From Tricholomella constricta (lineage: Eukaryota; Basidiomycota; Agaricomycetes; Agaricales; Lyophyllaceae): 64,000 bases of DNA. The notes below the pieces were generated by a model that saw nothing but the letters and a program-made list of their open reading frames with translations, was not told where the DNA came from and did no database searches. The stretch lies in the NCBI GenBank assembly GCA_013368375.1, contig JAACJP010000002.1, forward strand, positions 1,612,001 to 1,676,000, given 5' to 3'. Positions 23,875 through 35,199 of the stretch are shown one piece after another. Within the stretch, counting starts at the first letter, position 1; each line of letters starts with the position of its first letter. A program made the translations under genes and the position numbers.

Positions 23875-26800
23875 ATGCTTTCGAGCTTCCTTGCTATTCC
23901 CATAGCATTATGCGCAGCTGTTGGTAAGTTTTTCTTCTTCTCAAATCTACGGAGGTCGTCTGAATATATGTTTCTAGCTGCACAATCTTCTTCGCCTTCT
24001 GTGGTCTGTGTTGCAGGTCAATGTCTACAGGGCTTTACGAACACCACGAGTGCGTGAAGCTTCATATTTTGGTCTTTTGATTCTCCCTAATGTCGGTTTT
24101 AGTTGGTACTAAGCTTACCGCATCGGGTGCTCCTGTTTCTATTCAACTTCTACCGGGGCAATACACTGCGACGACGAACCCTCAACTTCTTCACAATCTC
24201 CTCACATCCTCTTCAGCATCTTACTCTCCCTCACCTGGATTTGAAAATGCTACGTTTTCGACTTCCCTTCCGCTGAACTTAGACCTGGAACCAGGTCTCG
24301 CCATCTATTCGCAAAAGCTCTACTCCGGACAAGCTGGATTCGCACAACTCCCTTCGTCGCCCTCCACTAACACATCGACGCCACTCACCGCCAGTTCGCT
24401 TGCCATCTCGAATAATGTCTGGGTGGCCGTCACTTCCGGATCGAATAACCGCATCATCCTCTGGGACTCCATTCCTGATGTCAATCAGCTGCCACTGAAG
24501 TCCCTTTCGCTCCTCGAAATACAGTCCTCCGCGTGCTCCCCAGCATGCTCTGGATCCGGTATATGCTCCGCCTCAGGTGTGTGCACATGCCCAGAGGGAT
24601 TTACTGGCAGCGTCTGTGAATCATGTGCACCGGGTTTCTTCGGACCTACATGCCAGCGATGCCCGTCGGATTGTGCCACCTGCGATGAAGGGATGTCCGG
24701 CTCGGGAAGGTGCCTGAAGCCCGAGCTTTCTAAAGCGCCTGCGTCCTGTAATTGTTTGAATGGCGAGTGTGGCCTCAATGGTCAGTGTACTTGCAACGCG
24801 GGATGGACGACCGCGGATGACGGGACTGCATGTGCAAAGTGCGCTCCAGGTTTTTTCCTGACATCTACGGATGACTGTCAAGGTCCGTCCATCACATCGC
24901 TCTTCATTTTTTCTAGACTTACGCTTCTCTTCAAGTTTGCCAGCTTGGGTGCACTCAATGTGCAGATGGGACTGGCACTTGTATTGCTTGCAAATCTGGC
25001 TTCACGCAAAATGCAAATGACAAGACCAAGTGCGACGTCGTTCAGTCCGCCACCAGCTCCGGAACACCATGTCCCGAGGGTAGCTTCGGTGATGGTGACT
25101 CCTGCAGTCTTTGCTCCCCTGCCTGCAAGACGTGCACCGGTCCGACTTCCAACGATTGTGTCATCTGTGCCGCAGGGCAGTACATGTTCAACGGTAACTG
25201 TGTCGGTGCAAACAGCGATGGTGTCTGCCAGGGTTCGGGCTTCATAGCTGACAATGTTAAACATGAATGCGACAGTAAGTGCGCTAAACCCTTGTGCGGG
25301 TGAACCTGGCCTCATAATTTTGTCTCTGTGACAGCTTGTGGCGCTAAATGTACCTCATGCAAGATTCCAAATTTTAACGCAGCATCGACTGTGAATCAGC
25401 TGCAATGCACCGGGTGTCTGGCGGGCTTTGTCCTCTCTCAGGGAAAATGCCTCGAGAGTTGTCCTACTGGTACCGTTGTGTCGCCTCAAGATAATCTGAC
25501 TTGCATACGTGAGCGATGGCTGTTAATATTGTCTCATGAGCTTACCTGAATTGTTTTTTTCAGCCTGCGACTCCTCATGTTCCACCTGTTTCGGCTCGGC
25601 CAGTTTCTGCCTTACTTGTTCAGGGAATGAACTTGCTTCGGACGGGAAGTGCGTCAAGACTTGTCCTTCAAACACTCTGAGCACATCGGGTTCTTGTGTG
25701 ACATGCCATCCGGACTGCGCGAGCTGCACAGGACCCTCCTTCAACGAGTGTTCACGCTGCCCTCCGGATCGCCCCGTCCTGTCCAACGGGAGATGCCTCC
25801 CCACATGCAGCCGCTCGCAACATTTCGACCCGGCCTCCTCCTCCTGCCAGTCCTGTGACTCCAGCTGCTCAAGCTGCTCCGGACCAGGACCCAGCAACTG
25901 CCTTGCATGCTCGAGCCCCAGCCAGGTGCTCCGCGCTGGCTCCTGCGTGTCAGCGAATTGCCAAGGCTCATCGGCCGTCATCCCCGGTCTTGGAGTCTGC
26001 CTCTCTGAGCTCGTCCAAGTACCCACCACTACCGGCACTGGTTCCCCGGCTCTCCCATCTGTCACTGGCCTCACGAATCCCACCATCGTCAGTTCCCGCC
26101 GCCCGTTGCAATGGTGGCAGATTCTCCTCATGACATTAGGGTGCGCGTTCATCTTTTTGATGTTCGTCCTGTGCTGGCGTCGGCGTGCGCGGAAGCAACG
26201 CGCCAAGCAAACGGCGCTGTTCGTGTCTGCTAAGCGACTCGACCGGAATATGGGCTGGCGCGGGCGACTCGTGCGCTTCGGCGAACGGTTCTTTGGACAC
26301 AGAACACGGCAGCCTATCCTGCTTCCCACACACACGTACCCCAGTGACGGCGGGGCAACGAAGCTGCGGAAAATGAGGGAGGCCGAAGACGCGCGGCATG
26401 ACGACGAATACGATCTGGACCAGTTTATCGACGCCTACGATTATCCGAAGCACGACTCGCGGTATCACAAAGGTCCCGAGAGTCTTCCATCGCTCGATGA
26501 CCAGCACACCCACCGACCAACTTTCAAGACCCGTCGCAAGCCGCCGCCAAGCATCTCGAGCAGGCTTTTATCGGGACATTCCCTGTACTCCGAGGTGACG
26601 GGAAAGCCACGACAGATACCGGAGCCGCGGCAACCCCTCAGAAAGGAGCTCCTTTCGGCGAGGTACTCATCGAGCACACTGAGCTCCTCGTTGTCAATCA
26701 GATCGCGGGGGGAACCCGATCGTGTTGTGCCTGCCCCTGCCGTAGCTCCGACAGAAGCTGAGGCGTATAAACTCTCAGTACAACCCGGCCTCGCGACGTC

Positions 26801-26885
26801 GTCTCCGTCTCCGCCTAACCCTGGCGCTTATTGGGTGCAGCCGATGAACACTGGCGGATCGTCGCGCAACCCGTTCCGTCAGTAG
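23875..26885 (+). CDS. Large Cys-rich (furin/EGF-like) single-pass membrane protein
   Basis: The product has 911 residues from exons 23875-23923, 23978-24049, 24103-24882, 24936-25274, 25335-25508 and 25564-26885. A signal peptide (MLSSFLAIPIALCAAVAAQS) is followed by about 140 Ser/Thr-rich residues. Then come EGF-like and furin-like repeats: CSPACSGSGICSASGVCTCPEGFTG-type modules, CNCLNGECGLNGQCTCNAGW, and CxxxCxxCxGPxxxxCxxC repeats in exons 4-6. One membrane span is QILLMTLGCAFIFLMFVLCW, bordered by an Arg/Lys-rich stop (RRRARKQRAK). The cytoplasmic tail of about 240 residues is acidic, then Ser/Pro-rich. The architecture resembles a growth-factor-receptor ectodomain without a kinase. Function is unknown; a cell-surface sensor or adhesin is only inference. 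The gene end is convergent with the small membrane protein at 27450-28202. Confidence 0.9.
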
Positions 26886-27449
26886 AGAGAGGCTGCGGAC
26901 GCACGGACTTGTATCTTACTTACATTACTACTCACTTGTGTTGCATTTACGCACAACATCATAGAATTCGGCCTCTGTTCAGTGTTGATACAGTCTCTCT
27001 CGATGCTGTCATATCTATATGTAATGCCCAGCCTGGAAATTGGCAGCAACGTCGCGAGCTTCTTTTACATTGCGATTCGGGGACCATACATACCTCACTT
27101 AGGTTTGCAAACGCAAGGACTTTAGTAGACAATTTTCCAGACTCATACATATTCTACAGTGGGTGCCAATGGAATCATTTCAAAAGTACCTACAAGGCTA
27201 CGGCATGGCATTTTACGCTTCAGAGTTGGAAGAAACCTCTATTCATGCATAAGCGTTCATGATGCCAACGAGGAGTAAGATACACATCTATTTTACAAAT
27301 CACGGATACATAGGAAGAGTCTGCGAAAGAAAGAAGAGCTACGATATAAGTGTCAGTATTCCAATATCCAAACTGAAAGCAGAGTGGAGGTGATAGCTAC
27401 ACGTAGAACAAACATACATAGAGAGCAAAAGAATCGGAATGATGTAAAA
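26886..27449. other. Convergent 3' region, no gene seen
   Basis: Spacer between the ends of two membrane-protein genes. AT-rich, no recognisable coding or RNA feature. Confidence 0.5.
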
Positions 27450-28202
27450 TTACAGCTCCTCGATGAACTTCGTACCTCCTGGCAATGTCCTCATGACAAT
27501 ACCGGACGGAGTTACGTAGTGTCGGCTGTCGTTATCCAGCGATATGCGCCTTGGTATAGATTCAAGCGACAGACTGCGGAGAGGGACAGGCGAGGACGTG
27601 CGGGAGTAGGACGGGGATGACAGTTGCGAGTGGATGCTTGGAAGAGTGGATTGCGGCGAGGGGTGCGCCTCTAGGTATAGATAACTGCGCGTCGGCTGGA
27701 GGTCAAATCGGACACTCGATGTAGAATCAGAGATTGTCCAAGAAACGGGAATGGACGAAATGTCCGAAGGCGCAGGGTACAGTGAGGGTGGACTGGGCAA
27801 GGTGGAGGCTTCTTGCACGCCCATTGAGCGGGAGTCTATTTCAGACTCCCAGTGATCGGTGGATCCGGCCTGCATCCAGCGATGCGTACCTCCGCCATCA
27901 TTCAAGCGAGCCCGGTCGATGATTCGTGGGCGCGTTTTATACTGGGTATCTCTGCGACGGAACAAGGCCGCCAGCCGTACGCTCCACGGTCTACGGGCGG
28001 AGGTGCCTCTAAATTTGTAAGATGATACCTCGGAAGTGCCTTCATAACGGTTCTGTTTGCCTCGACGCGCCTGCTCCTCGTCGAATGCCTTTTGATCACG
28101 TAGCAGGAAGAAGATGGCCACACAGGACACAATGATGACGAGGATAAGGCAGACGATAACTGCAATGAAGGCTGCACATATGTCCCAATTAACATCTAGC
28201 AT
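27450..28202 (-). CDS. Small single-pass membrane protein, function unknown
   Basis: One exon encodes 250 residues from the ATG at 28202. A strong membrane span lies near the N-terminus (CAAFIAVIVCLILVIIVSCVAIFFLL type stretch, residues about 9-34), followed by a basic cytoplasmic-looking domain rich in Arg and Ser (GTSARRPWSVRLAALFRRR). The distal half is Ser/Pro-rich (STLPSPPSLYPAPSD, SQLSSPSYSRTSSPVP) and may be phosphorylated. No conserved domain is recognised. An extra upstream exon cannot be excluded, because ATGCTGTTTTCG|GTATGC just before the start could be an exon end. Confidence 0.7.
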   Translation of the reverse strand: MLDVNWDICAAFIAVIVCLILVIIVSCVAIFFLLRDQKAFDEEQARRGKQNRYEGTSEVSSYKFRGTSARRPWSVRLAALFRRRDTQYKTRPRIIDRARLNDGGGTHRWMQAGSTDHWESEIDSRSMGVQEASTLPSPPSLYPAPSDISSIPVSWTISDSTSSVRFDLQPTRSYLYLEAHPSPQSTLPSIHSQLSSPSYSRTSSPVPLRSLSLESIPRRISLDNDSRHYVTPSGIVMRTLPGGTKFIEEL

Positions 28203-30244
28203 ACCGAAAACAGCATGGAGAATGACGTACCGCCCAAGGAACCGTTGATTCGAGGAGTGCTATCCCTCTTCGTCTTTGTGTGCGTCCCATATACTTGCAA
28301 CAAAAATTCCTTTCCACGTTCTAAGAGAGCCCTAAAAAACATCCCTTCTAACTCCCAGAGCCTATGCTCGTGGTCTGGATCCTGTCACAGTATGCAGTAG
28401 ATTTGATAGGAGATCCCGATGTGCCTTGAATCGGCAACGTGGCTTAAGTATTGCTTTTGGAGGAAAGATGTAAGTATAAAGCAGGGCACAGTGGTGTTTT
28501 GAACCAGTGGGAGAGTTTTTAACCAAGAATCAGAAAGAGAGTGGGAGATTAGAGGAGTCGGGCTTTGACATCCGGTTTGGTGGGATTGCACAGGAGGCTT
28601 GTCGTTTTAGGAAATTTATGTTCATCCACGTGCCACTAGCATCGACTGGATTTTGCCAATGACCGCGCCGTACAATTATTCTACAATCCAGCATCTCATC
28701 TCGTATGAAACGAACACCTAGTATGTTTTCCGCTGTGGATGGCCACTATTACCACAAACTCTTCGCTGCCTTGTCGTTCTACTAGATCTGGGCACAAGAT
28801 ATTCGAGTTCTGTCACGGTCAAATTGTCTACACTAGCGGGGGAACGACTTGTACTATGTAGGTCGCACTGGATTCTCCGGCTGGTTTGTCACCTTGCGGC
28901 GTAGATCTCGGGCACCTCAGATATACGCGTCATGTCAAGACTGGCCTGCCGCTGAGCTCAGGGTGGCTCGCTGGCCAGGCTGAGGTCGATGTTCGAGGGT
29001 CGAAATCACGGGCCTCAATTTGGCATCTTTTTTGGGCGCCTTATGCTCATGATAAAGCTGATAAACCATCTGATCATGACTGGGTCTTTTTGTCGTTCTC
29101 GTGTCCCCAGATTCGAAACTTTTCTTCGTGGACATAAAATTTGAAGACAATGGAAAATAGTCTCTCTTACCATATACACTCTCCTACAAGATCTCACTAA
29201 ACTTCACCTCAAAAAACTTTCCTCAAGGCCCCTATCTTATCAGGCACAGTCGGTGCGGAGACCGACGTACTCCTCTGTTCTGCGTTCTGCTTGCCTTCCG
29301 ACTGCGTTTCTGGTCGCTCTCGGATCTTCGTGGTTCCTTCCCGCTGCGCCCATGCATGCCGTGGAACGTTTTGCTGGCCCGATTGGCCGCCCCATGTAAG
29401 CCCAAGCAACCTAATAGTTGCTTTGTTCGAGCTTCGCCGCAGCATAAAACGGTAAGCATATTCTAGACTAGAATGAATGTCTCGCTGCGCAGCCCCTATG
29501 TGGCCACTGTGGCTATGCATGGACGGATGAGCATGCCGTCGGAATGCCTCTGAGATACTCCGAAATTAGTGCTCCTCAGAATCGCGAGTGTCTCCGGTTC
29601 AAGTTTTTTTTGGTCCCTGGATATATTTACACCACCGTGTCCTTCGGACAACTGGTCTATACGTCAATCCGGTATTTCTCATCTGAAGCTGAAGCTCCAT
29701 CTGGCCTCCGTGACACATGAGCTGTTTCTATTTATGGAATTGCTTCACGTGTGGTTGTGTTGTTGTCCAGGCTGCATTCATCGAGTTTCTTCTGTCCTCT
29801 ACGTTGGCTTCAGATTGCTTTCTTCTTTTCGATTTTCCACAAAAGCAGCTGACGATGGCTTCATGGACTGTATGTCCTCAAAACTGCTTGGACGTTGGTC
29901 CATGGACACCATAGACTGACTTCGTGTATCAACCCAGATCAGTGTGAAGCGCGCTGTCAATTCTCCAAACTTCTACATATGTTGACGAAAGCGTGAGCAG
30001 ACCAAGAACAGGCAAGCGGCCGGCGCGGCCCGACTCGCTAAACTACAGGGTTCGCCTCGCTCGTGCCACTTGCAACTTCGCGTACGCTTTGTCGGACAAT
30101 GGCCATCCTCATGGACACCTGGCCAAGGTCAAAGCTGCACCAGTATATTTATGATAGGAAGCGCGATGATTTCTGCCTCAACAACCTCCACCCTCAACCC
30201 CCCACCTCCACCTCCATTCAGTGGCACACGATCCGATTACCTGC
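28203..30244. other. Long region without a supported gene
   Basis: About 2 kb. The best candidate is an ATG-started frame on the minus strand (29520-29209, 103 codons) reading SLEYAYRFMLRRSSNKATIRLLG and then a Gln/Arg-rich tail. It matches no family I know and has no clear splice partners. The rest shows only short frames. Confidence 0.35.
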
Positions 30245-32255
30245 ATGTCGAACTTACAATTGAAGGATGAAGTGGACCAGGCCTCCCTAGAGCTGTTTGA
30301 GCTAGTTTACAGGCATTTCGAATCCTTGGTGCGTCCAAATTTCTTCCGTGATGACCAGGTACCTGATCATCTGTGCAGCCTAGAAATATTTCGCCGGAAG
30401 CTTTGTGGACTCTTCATGCAGAGCTTGCTAATAACATCCTGGGAATATACAAGCAACTCAGGCAGATTTCGGAGGGCGTGCCTCCTGGCATATCTTACGA
30501 GGGTTTTTCAAGTGACGCCGACGAAGATGCTGTGAGTGTTTTCCTTGAGGGTTCTATACCATCCGTTGACATTTTCGTCATCCAAGGTTCAAATGAAAGA
30601 CTTGGTTGATGGCATGGTCTCTCGGGCCCAGGTTATTCGCAGTTCCACGCTTTCAGAGAAGATTGGCAATCTCCCTCCCCCAGTAAATAACACGGATCCG
30701 GTACGTCGCCCGGACTTCCTTCCAGTACATTATTCTCATCACCTTTGACCGAAAGAACGCATCCACCCGAGCCTTGCACGAGATGATCTTCGTGGCGACG
30801 GATTGCTTTAGTGAACTAAGTCACATACACCCAGGAGAGCACGGATCGATATTCATTTTTCGCGAGGAACTCAAAGACTGGCTGATCACCACTGTGGAAC
30901 CATTTCGGATGGCTTTTCACTGTACAGATGGAAGCAGGACTCAGTATGGTGTGTATAAAGCCATGCTGGTCCCCGGGTCGAGCATGATTGGGCCGGAATT
31001 TTCTCGTTTATCCGAAACCGTAAGGCTTTTTATGTCGATGTCTCTTTTCATCCTGACTTTTTTTCAGGCGCGTGAAATCATTGTCACTCATCTATCCCGA
31101 AGCAATCGAGGTTCTGAGCGCTATGACACGGAACTGCGGTCTCTTATCTTGTCGGCGAAGACAATACCTTGTATCTTGCTGCAATGCCTGGAACTGCCGC
31201 GCGGAGTATATCAAAGTCCAGCATCTCGTGCGACTGGTTCCTTGCCCGCACCCAATTTGCAACTGCGATCAACAGAATATCAACCCGCCCAACCACCCGG
31301 ACTACCGGTGCCAGCAGCAATACAAATTTTCAAGCCCGGGTCAGAACAAGCATCGAAAGCCGTGTTGAATAACGCGGGTCCAAGCTTCCACGTACAAGCA
31401 TCGTCAGGTGGTCTCGTTCCGGCTCCATACGCTCCCCGCCCTTCTGCGTCGGCACAAATTCCGCGTAGCGTTCATCTTCAGCCCGTTGATGACCAGCACA
31501 CAAAGCAACTCCAAACTGCGGTAACGAATCTTAAGCCACCTGGTCCAGCAGTAAACACCGACAAGACTCTAAAGCCTCGGAATGTCTCTCACTTTTCAGG
31601 GACTGAACGCCTCCTCCCACTAGCACCCTCAGGCCCCGCTTCCACATCTGCGAACGGGAACAGCGACAGGGCCTCACATCTGTTGAACAACTTCTTTTTT
31701 GACGGCCGGTGGTACAACGTCGGGAATGCAAAGAACACCTCGAGGGGCGCACCGACGGGATATCATGATTGGACGCAAGAAAATCAGCATCAGAGTCTGA
31801 TTCAATTTGGCGAAGTCCAGCGCCAGATCGTGCCACGTTCGATGCTGCCGCTTCAGACTGGCCTGTCTGGCAATCAGGTCAACCCTGAGTACGGCCTTCA
31901 AGTACCACAAGCCATGCGCCAGTCGAACGCCGCCACTTTCGCTTACAAGGACGCTCAAAATACCGCGCTTCCGACGCGCACCCAAGTGCCCTACCGGCCG
32001 CCAGGAATTCGAGCTCAGTACGCGAAACAAGTTCAAGTTCAAGATCAGAACATGAACCCCGCTTGGAATTCTAGTGCGAGAAGTATGCCAGTCACTGGAC
32101 CTGGACCGTACAGAGGCGGCGCGTATCAGACCGGGGGACTGGTTCCGACGCGACCTTTTTCCAATGCTGCACCGACCTATGCCGTTCCGGGTCGGCAGGG
32201 TTCTGGTCCTCTGCGCTTTCAAGGCTCTTCGTCTTACGCCGGAGAAAGAATGTAA
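30245..32255 (+). CDS. Hypothetical protein, N-terminal helical domain and long disordered tail
   Basis: The product has 600 residues from exons 30245-30328, 30379-30531, 30587-30700, 30756-31019 and 31068-32255, all phase 0. The first about 310 residues look folded and mostly helical (LQLKDEVDQASLELFELVYRHF, SPEALWTLHAELANNILGIY, VQMKDLVDGMVSRAQVI). The C-terminal about 290 residues are low complexity, rich in Pro, Gln, Ser, Arg and Gly, with several NxPxY-like turns. I recognise no domain and no targeting signal. The five consistent phase-0 introns argue that it is a real gene. Function unknown. Confidence 0.72.
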
Positions 32256-33391
32256 TGTTTGTTTTAGAGGCTGAATATATAGCTCAGCTGCCTGTTGTGA
32301 AATTTTTACGGATATTAAACCCCTTGATGCTTGCGTCGTGTACTTCGTAGCCGGGGTGCTTATGTATATGTAAAAATTATGATTATGATGTTCTTGCAGG
32401 TTTACATGTCAGCGCTGAGCCGTTGGCTCGTTTAACATACAGTCACATAGGATGTTTTAACCATGTCCTAACACATATTGTAACCGTCCAGAGCTAGAGC
32501 GACACTAGCGTCCAGAGTAGGAACAGGCAACTTGAAAGGGTTCGAAGCCAATCGAAAATGGAAAGATGTGATATCGGGGAGGCCTAGACAGCTCTTCTCC
32601 ATTGGCTTAAAATCGCTAAAAGGTTAAGTAATGTATCTATCCTCACCTCGAAAGTTCCACCAAGACCTGTGAGCCCACAGCTCTATATCGCGTGGTCTTT
32701 TGACTCGGACAAAAGACAGCTGAGTGGGGATGGGAGCCTGCTCGGGCCATTGCGCGATCCCACATGATCCGAAGGCAATTTCAAAGAAAAACCTGCAAAG
32801 ATATCCTCTGATTAATTGACAAGGTGATCGAGTCCTTCGACCATGGCCCAAAGGCCACGTGAATCTTTCAACCTGACGAAGACGGCGACCTCGAGGTTTC
32901 ACACCGGGAGTTCTCGTAAACTGTACCATCCCCTCAGTGTTGGTGTTTGGTGGCGCAGTACTTCAGAAGTACTGGGCGGGCGAACTCCAACCACCCCTGT
33001 GTTCTCCCTCAATTCCCGGCAACTCAATCTGAGGAATGGCTTTCGCGGGGATTGTCGGCGACCTAATGGGGGCTGCATCTAGATGCGTTTTTTTTTTTCG
33101 GTTTGACCATGCCATTATTGTCTGGAGATTGATCTTTAGTCTCGAGCCATACTGAACCATAACAGGAGATTCTCGCCCTCGATTTCATTCCTTTTTGAAG
33201 GATCTTGCTTTCAGCGCTAAAGGTTCGTCGATCATGATCGGGATCGCCTGGAAAGCGTATCGTAGATCTCGCCAAGGCTGACCGACCATGCCATTCATGA
33301 CAACAATGCAAGTCGGTCGTTTGTCGAGCTGAGTAAAGGGTTCATAAGAAACTCCCCTGATGAAAAACCTGGCTGTTCTTCGCTCACAAGC
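32256..33391. other. Intergenic; long upstream region of the HMG-box gene
   Basis: About 1.1 kb without a recognised gene. A T-run (TTTTTTTTTT) lies at 33089-33098. Transcription-factor genes in fungi often have long leaders, so part of this may be 5' untranslated. Confidence 0.4.
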
Positions 33392-34896
33392 ATGGAAATT
33401 CCGACCCGCTCGTTGAACATCAAGGGGTGGAGCCCCAAGAACGACGAGGAGCGCACTCTTATACCGCCTCTACCGTCGCCGCTAGGGGTCTTTGCCTTCC
33501 AAGCATCTCAGCCGAAGGATATTGGAACGCGTCAGTCCTCTCCAGTGGCATCCTCACCTACATCCAGCAATTCCTCGCTGTCTCTTGAAGGCGGCTTCCA
33601 ATCCGACCCATATACCGAGCCTGTTCGTCGCGGTGACCCAGCATGGGTGGCGCGTCCGCGCAATCCGTTTATCATCTTCCGTTGCGAATATTCCCGCGAG
33701 CATACAAAAGAAGGGAAGCGGGTACGGCGTCCACCTGGCTCTCAGACCGAAAAGACGCTCTCGAAGAGAGCTGCCGAGGCCTGGCACCAGCTCTCCGCCG
33801 AGGAGAAAAACCGCTTCAAGGAGCTCGCAGACCAGGAGAAGGAAGAGCATGCGAGGCTACACCCCAACTATCGCTTCCGGCCCATGAAGCGAAACGTAGC
33901 TAAGAAGAAGGCCGTTTCGGTTTCAAGGTCGAACTCGCAGTCCCTGCTCTCGCCTCTGTTGTTGGACAGCCCTGTCGCGGCGCCCATGCCACGATATGCT
34001 GCCCAGCCTGCCACTCCGGAGCCGATGCCTCCCCCTCCTCCCCCACCCCCGCCTGTCGACATGGCCGCCATCAAAACCGGTCGCCGTCGATCCGCGTCCG
34101 TTCCCTCGCTCCATATAGGGCAGTATCCGTTTATTCCCGGTCAGTGGGTGGCCCAATCCCCGAGACTGGAGATGAAGCGCTCGAGATCAGTCATGGCGAA
34201 TCGACCGCCCCCCAGAACCGCTTCTACGCATTACGAAGGGCCAGCCTTTGATCCAAGGCAGTTCGAGGTAAGCCTTTGACTTGACATCTTTGCATACGTA
34301 AAAGCAGCATGCTGATCAAACCTGCGCTGTAGAATTCTTCGGGGTACCATACGCCAGAGGAGTCGTTCGGCACAGTCCAATCCGTCTCGCGGGGCGCATA
34401 TTCGTTCATAGACCAATATCCTACCCCCGCCTCCCCCGTGGCTCTCTCGCCCCTTTCCCACTCGTTGGGAATGTGGGCCGGCGAAACGGCTCGCACCGAC
34501 TCATCGCCATGGGCATCGTCGCCTGCCGCTGAGCCATGGGCACCGGCACCCGCCGCTGAATTGGAGGGCCTCTCACTCCAATCACCGCCGTACGAGTACT
34601 CCTCGGTCCAGAACGACGTCGTCACCTTGAACTCTTTCGCGCACTATCCTGCCACCGAAGCCTGGGCTTCCGGCCAATACCCACTCATGGATAACCCCAA
34701 TGGCATGGAGGATCCCGGCTTATTGTTCTCCACTGCGAATACCTACGATACTCGAAATGATAGCCCGTACAATTTCCCCTTGCAGCAGGACTTGCACTAC
34801 GGGCAACCGATGGAACCCCGTGACGTTGAGCGCCCCGAGGACACGTTATTTGCGCTCGATATGCGCGATATATTGGACGCGCAGCAATTCCAATGA
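33392..34896 (+). CDS. HMG-box transcription factor
   Basis: The product has 479 residues from exons 33392-34267 and 34333-34896. The HMG box of the MATA/SOX type covers residues about 88-166: RPRNPFIIFRCEYS, then SKRAAEAWHQLSAEEKNRFKELADQEKEEH and the end block HPNYRFRPMKR. This type binds and bends AT-rich DNA; basidiomycete relatives regulate mating and fruiting. A poly-Pro run (PPPPPPPPPP class, residues about 212-222) and Ser/Pro-rich flanks follow. The tail is acidic with Trp, Tyr and Asp, like an activation domain. It is not next to homeodomain or pheromone-receptor genes, so I do not call it a mating-type gene. Confidence 0.92.
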
Positions 34897-35199
34897 CTCC
34901 GATTATGATTATTCTTTTTTATGAAGTATTTAAAAAGTTTTTGACTTACCTTCGCGATGTGTACGATTACGCACGACGTTATACCCATGGACATTGCCTG
35001 GTGGCCTTCGGATTTCGTCTCCTGTAGCTATTTATCTTCCTCCTGTATTGCTTGATATCTTGACGACATGTAGCCCGCCACCCCCAATTATGTCGACGTG
35101 TAGAGTTATATTGAGAAAAAAAAATTCATCGATGACATTGGTTAGCATTCAGAAACGAGGATATTACATAGTCTTCCGACAAATAATGTCATCCAATGA
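34897..35199. other. Convergent 3' region, no gene seen
   Basis: AT-rich spacer between the HMG-box gene and the carboxypeptidase gene, with a T-run at 34914-34919 and an A-run near 35118. Confidence 0.5.

Noticed and set aside
24485..26335. Long minus-strand open frames (up to 270 codons) opposite the Cys-rich receptor-like gene
   Set aside because: They mirror the codon bias of the plus-strand gene, start with non-ATG codons in part, and show no domain.
29209..29520. 103-codon minus-strand ORF starting with ATG
   Set aside because: No similarity recognised, no upstream exon with consistent phase; left only as a note in the gap entry.
31531..32222. Minus-strand frames of 101 and 182 codons opposite the 600-residue gene
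   Set aside because: Antisense shadows of a low-complexity coding exon; no motif and no splice signals.
33554..34625. Several minus-strand frames within the HMG-box gene, one Gly-rich
   Set aside because: The Gly run is the complement of the poly-Pro codons of the real gene.
33392..34896. Mating-type locus assignment for the HMG-box gene
   Set aside because: No homeodomain pair, pheromone receptor, MIP or beta-flanking gene nearby; HMG genes of this type occur outside MAT in agaricomycetes.
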